Positions 61,059 through 64,000 of a stretch of 64,000 bases of DNA are shown one piece after another (the first letter of the stretch is position 1; every line of letters starts with the position of its first letter). The position numbers were made by a program, and so were the translations under genes. Under the pieces are notes generated by a model that made no database searches, was not told where the DNA came from, and saw only the letters and a program-made list of their open reading frames with translations. Where the stretch lies: the NCBI GenBank assembly GCA_023400055.1, contig JAEXFN010000038.1:186001-250000 (forward strand), given 5' to 3'. Source of the DNA: Bacillota bacterium (GTDB lineage: Bacteria; Bacillota; UBA4882; UBA8346).

Positions 61059-61080
61059 CCGGCCGAGATCAGGCCGGCTT
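61057..61080 (+). terminator. terminator-like hairpin after the FKBP gene
   Basis: AGCCGGCC (61057-61064) pairs with GGCCGGCT (61072-61079), overlapping the stop codon; only a weak T-rich tail follows. Confidence 0.55.
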
Positions 61081-61163
61081 ATATCTCGCTTTATTGCCTG
61101 CGCTGTAGCGGATTTTTCCTTTAAAAAATGAAAGACTTTTTGCCCCGGAAGGTATAGAACGAA

Positions 61164-61904
61164 ATGAGTAAGGTTATCGAACTATCCGGTGTCGCAGACC
61201 CGAGCGGGCAGCGAGAATTACCCGCCGGAGGATTCTCGCTCTGGCTCCGCCGGATTCGGAGCGCGCAAATAAAAGAGCACGGCGTGGACGTGCCTTGCGG
61301 CGATTGCAATGCTTGCTGCCGGTCGTCTTATTTCATCCATATCCGGCCCGAGGAGACCCAGACTTTGCGGCGGATACCCAAAAAGCTACTGTTTCCCGCG
61401 CCTTTTCTGCCCAAGGGGAATGTGCTGCTGGGTTACGATGAACGGGGCCAGTGCCCCATGCTGATCGCGGGGAAGTGTGCGATCTATGAGCATCGTCCGC
61501 TAACTTGCCGCACCTATGATTGCCGGATATTCACTGCGGCCGGGATTGCGGCGGATGAGGCCGACAAGGCGCTGATTGCCGAACGGATCCGGCGCTGGCA
61601 GTTCAGTTACCCCACCGAGCGCGACCGTAATCAGCATTTGGCGGTGCAAGCCGCGGCCAGGTTCTTGCGGGAATGCGCCGGATGCTTTCCCGCGGGGGCG
61701 ATACCCGGCAATTCCACCCAATTGGCCGTTCTGGCGCTCAAAGTTTATCGCGTTTTTCTCAAAAATAGCGCCCCATCCAGCGAAACTGGGCGCTTATCTC
61801 CGGATCCCAAACTCGCCGCAAGAGTAATGAAGGCTGCGGAGCTGTTTGACGCCAAATGTGTCAAGCCGAAGGAACACCCTCCCGTCCGTTTCAACCGAAG
61901 CTAA
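61164..61904 (+). CDS. YkgJ-family cysteine-cluster protein (putative Fe-S or zinc binding)
   Basis: The 246-aa protein has a family-defining cysteine array: VPCGDCNACCRSSYFIHI (near 43-60), then GQCPMLIAGKCAIYEHRPLTCRTYDC (near 93-118). These cysteines bind a metal or Fe-S cluster in the UPF0153/YkgJ family; function is not established. The C-terminal half is helical. It overlaps the convergent sulfatase gene by 4 bp. Proximity to sulfatase 4 may be chance. Confidence 0.85.
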   Translation: MSKVIELSGVADPSGQRELPAGGFSLWLRRIRSAQIKEHGVDVPCGDCNACCRSSYFIHIRPEETQTLRRIPKKLLFPAPFLPKGNVLLGYDERGQCPMLIAGKCAIYEHRPLTCRTYDCRIFTAAGIAADEADKALIAERIRRWQFSYPTERDRNQHLAVQAAARFLRECAGCFPAGAIPGNSTQLAVLALKVYRVFLKNSAPSSETGRLSPDPKLAARVMKAAELFDAKCVKPKEHPPVRFNRS

Positions 61905-63691
61905 CACCGGGGAGCGCCGGGCACGCTTCCGCTGGCGGGCGTGAGGCGTTTTTGCCGGCACTGTTCGCGGAGGATCTGGGATAGCTGTTGTTGAATGACC
62001 CGCGTTTCGGGGGTCGCATATTCCGGGGCCGCCAGATTGTTTTCCTCCAGAGGATCGGCGGTTAAATTGTACAATTCGTATTCCTCGGCCGCCGGATCGA
62101 CATCATCAACGGCGGCTTTGTCGTTTATTGCGTCTCCGGCGCTGAAATGGTCGCCGGCCCCCCGCTGCACCCGGCCCTGGGTTTCGGGATGCACCCAAAA
62201 CTGTGGATTATCGAAATATCGCGAATATTTCCATAACGACGGCCCCTGGGAGGAAGCCAAATAGGCGACGACGGTTTCCACATGGTTGGGCTGGATCACC
62301 GGCTCATAGGGCAAACCGATGGGGTTGGTTTGATGCAGTCCCTGGGTAATGTCGTCATCGGTCATGAAATAAACCGGCTCGGTAGCCCGGTCCGGGTAAT
62401 TTCCTTCGCGCACCAAGCTCGAGAGATCCCGACCGACCAACGGCTGAACCTCGGAATGATCGGCCCGCAACTGCTGTTGCACTTCCCCGGGGTCGATGCC
62501 GGCGAGCTCGAGCAAGGTTGGAAGGATGTCGACGTGGCTGGTCAATAGCTCGGTCGAGCGCGGCTCCGGGAAAAGCCGGGGATTGTGGATGACCAGCGGC
62601 ACCCGAATCACTTCTTCAAAGGCGCAATACCATTTCTGAACCATCCCGCCGTGCGCGCCCAGCAATTCGCCGTGGTCCGACGTGAAAACGACGACGGTGT
62701 CCTCGTAAAACGAGCTCCGGCGCAATCTTTCCAGGACTTGCTGCATGGCCTGATCGACATTTTTCTGGAGCTGATAATAAAGCTGCCGGTAAAAAGTATT
62801 TTGGACCACCGGCTGGGTCGCCCGGCTGAAGGTCCGGCGGTAACTCAGTTGGCAACGGGGCCGGGTGGCGAAGGATTGCCGGAAAGTGGGCGGCGGCGGG
62901 ATCTCCGGAATGGTATCGTCCACCGCAAAGCAGAACGTCGGCAGGTGGTCGCTGAAAAAACCGTAGATGGCGATATCGTGGGGATTCACGAAGGAAGCCA
63001 CCAACAGCCAGGGGTCGGCCGTTCCTCCGGCCGGCTTTTCTTGATCCAGTTGCTCCAGCAAACGGACCACCTCCGCGCCATAAACCACATCGCGGCCGCT
63101 GACGCCGAACCGCGCCGAGGAACCGGAATTGTGGGGATGGGCGCCGTGAGGTTCCGGGCCGATCCAGCCCGAGAAACCGAACCCTTCCAGCCGGTCGGCA
63201 TCGCGGTAAAGTTCCTCCCGGGCGGGATCGGGAACGCCGGTCTCCGGCTGGTAACTCGGCAAGGAGTAATGGGTGGCCGGAATGGTGATGTCCGCGTCGG
63301 AGATATGCCATTTCCCTTTATAAAAGGTCCGGTAGCCGGCTGCCCGGAAATAGTCGCCCATGGTGGGCACGGTATTGGGGTCCAGCCAAAACATACCCGG
63401 ATCGAACGGCCCTTTGGCGACGCCGTCCGTTTGGCTGACGCCGTGCAGCGACGGGTACTGGCCGGTAAAGAGGGTCGCCCGCGCCGGACAGCAGGCCGTG
63501 GCCCCGGTATAATGCTGCCGGAAGTCCAGCCCGTTTCGGCGCAACAGATTCTGAGCCTGCAGATAATGGGCGCGCCATTGCCGCAGGGCGTTGTCTTCGT
63601 AGCAAACCGGATAGCGCTCCTGATCGCACATCAGAATTAAAAAATTGGGCCGATGCTTGAAGACTCCCCTTATTTCCCCGGCCAGAGTCAT
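61901..63691 (-). CDS. formylglycine sulfatase 4 (large, outlying)
   Basis: Sulfatase of 596 aa, longer than the other three. RPNFLILMCDQERYP (metal Asp), the maturation motif Cys67-Cys-Pro-Ala-Arg71 in GATACCPARATLFTGQYPSLHGV, FYKGKWHISD, VFTSDHGELLGAHGGMVQKWYCAFEEVIRVPLVIHNP, and a C-terminal YELYNLTADPLEENNLA. No signal peptide. GGGAGG precedes the ATG. Its cysteine motif also needs the anaerobic maturase, which is 15 kb away. The extra ~100 residues and distant location suggest another substrate class. More GC-rich than sulfatases 1-3. Confidence 0.91.
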   Translation of the reverse strand: MTLAGEIRGVFKHRPNFLILMCDQERYPVCYEDNALRQWRAHYLQAQNLLRRNGLDFRQHYTGATACCPARATLFTGQYPSLHGVSQTDGVAKGPFDPGMFWLDPNTVPTMGDYFRAAGYRTFYKGKWHISDADITIPATHYSLPSYQPETGVPDPAREELYRDADRLEGFGFSGWIGPEPHGAHPHNSGSSARFGVSGRDVVYGAEVVRLLEQLDQEKPAGGTADPWLLVASFVNPHDIAIYGFFSDHLPTFCFAVDDTIPEIPPPPTFRQSFATRPRCQLSYRRTFSRATQPVVQNTFYRQLYYQLQKNVDQAMQQVLERLRRSSFYEDTVVVFTSDHGELLGAHGGMVQKWYCAFEEVIRVPLVIHNPRLFPEPRSTELLTSHVDILPTLLELAGIDPGEVQQQLRADHSEVQPLVGRDLSSLVREGNYPDRATEPVYFMTDDDITQGLHQTNPIGLPYEPVIQPNHVETVVAYLASSQGPSLWKYSRYFDNPQFWVHPETQGRVQRGAGDHFSAGDAINDKAAVDDVDPAAEEYELYNLTADPLEENNLAAPEYATPETRVIQQQLSQILREQCRQKRLTPASGSVPGAPRC

Positions 63692-63892
63692 GGCATGATC
63701 CTCCCGCCTGCAATTTTTCGGAATATCTTATGTGGCCGAGCGGAGTTGCATGAGAAATGATTTTGGCTAAATAAAAAGCACTATCATAATTCTCGTCTGG
63801 TAACAAGGGAGCAATGATGTAAGAGATTGAAAGCGATTGAGGGTCGATGGGACGATTCGATTTAAGCAACTGAGGGTCAACTGAGGGCCGAT

Positions 63893-63981
63893 GGGGGCTA
63901 TTCCTGCCCCCACGCCCCCCGGACCAAAGGGTGTAGTGGGACACCCTTTGGAATCCGCCCAGCCGGAACCGAGGTTCCGGC
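63893..63981. repeat. cluster of three perfect hairpins at the right edge
   Basis: Within 90 bp lie GGGGGC/GCCCCC (63893-63898 with 63906-63911), CCAAAGGGTGT/ACACCCTTTGG (63924-63934 with 63941-63951, 6-nt loop) and GCCGGAACC/GGTTCCGGC (63962-63970 with 63973-63981, 2-nt loop). Just upstream are direct repeats of GAGGGTC/GAGGGCCGATGGG. No coding frame is convincing. It could be a dispersed structured repeat or the edge of a non-coding RNA; it runs off the window. Confidence 0.6.
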
Positions 63982-64000
63982 ACCTCCTCATTCATCCGGG

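Noticed and set aside
63318..63995. 225-aa open frame at the right end on the minus strand
   Set aside because: Most of it is a shadow of sulfatase 4 in another frame, and the rest runs through the hairpin cluster.

Overview
The window looks like the chromosome of an anaerobic, outer-membrane-bearing (diderm) member of the Bacillota. The signs are a TolC-type outer-membrane factor with HlyD adaptors, a Mip-like exported FKBP, YesMN and LytTR two-component systems, LacI operators, anaerobic corrin-ring genes, an oxygen-sensitive radical-SAM sulfatase maturase, and strong AGGAGG ribosome binding sites. A Hydrogenispora/Limnochordia-like or Negativicutes-like host would fit; this placement is inference. 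No rRNA, tRNA, CRISPR array, intact transposase or phage gene was seen.

Layout. 1-6844: a cobalamin-riboswitch operon (exported CbiK, CbiL, BtuFCD-type uptake, an ABC-2 exporter). 7014-8334: a gene with its own promoter and a leader terminator, encoding a DszB-like desulfinase-family protein. 9346-14530: a MarR-controlled efflux operon (two HlyD adaptors, DHA2 transporter, MarR, TolC) behind a promoter-operator palindrome. 16057-19651: IclR, a DapA-family aldolase and DhaK/DhaL. 19704-30435: a long catabolic operon with LacI operators (two GFO/IDH/MocA oxidoreductases, LacI, cupin, Liv-type ABC importer, TIM-barrel isomerase, ferredoxin-fused dihydroorotate-dehydrogenase-like enzyme). 31118-48622: a sulfated-saccharide locus (YesMN sensor pair, two duplicated binding proteins, two permeases, three cytoplasmic sulfatases plus a remnant, a mutarotase-like protein, a TauE exporter, the anaerobic sulfatase maturase, phosphoglucose isomerase). 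49037-56668: a second TauE, a glycosyltransferase, a LytTR/GHKL pair, a NarL-type regulator without its phospho-acceptor Asp, and LysR with AzlCD. 57147-60089: a TetR operon with two methyltransferases, and an aldo/keto reductase pseudogene that keeps a MerR-type promoter. 60366-63691: FKBP, a Cys-cluster protein and a fourth sulfatase. The right edge carries three consecutive hairpins.

How the genes work together. The sulfated-saccharide locus reads as one pathway. YesM senses a ligand and YesN activates transcription; the ABC importer brings in intact sulfated oligosaccharides; the cytoplasmic maturase converts Cys to formylglycine in the CxPxR sulfatases; these release sulfate; TauE exports a sulfur oxyanion; PGI feeds the sugar to glycolysis. 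No glycoside hydrolase and no transporter ATPase is encoded here.

The most unusual signal is non-coding. Four intergenic cassettes of about 400-550 bp, plus one truncated copy, are built from degenerate palindromic units with a 21-bp period (two helical turns). One holds 12 successive units and another 9, both without a single indel. The cassettes keep every reading frame open by periodicity, which creates false heptad-repeat ORFs. I do not recognise this family and regard it as the best candidate for something undescribed.
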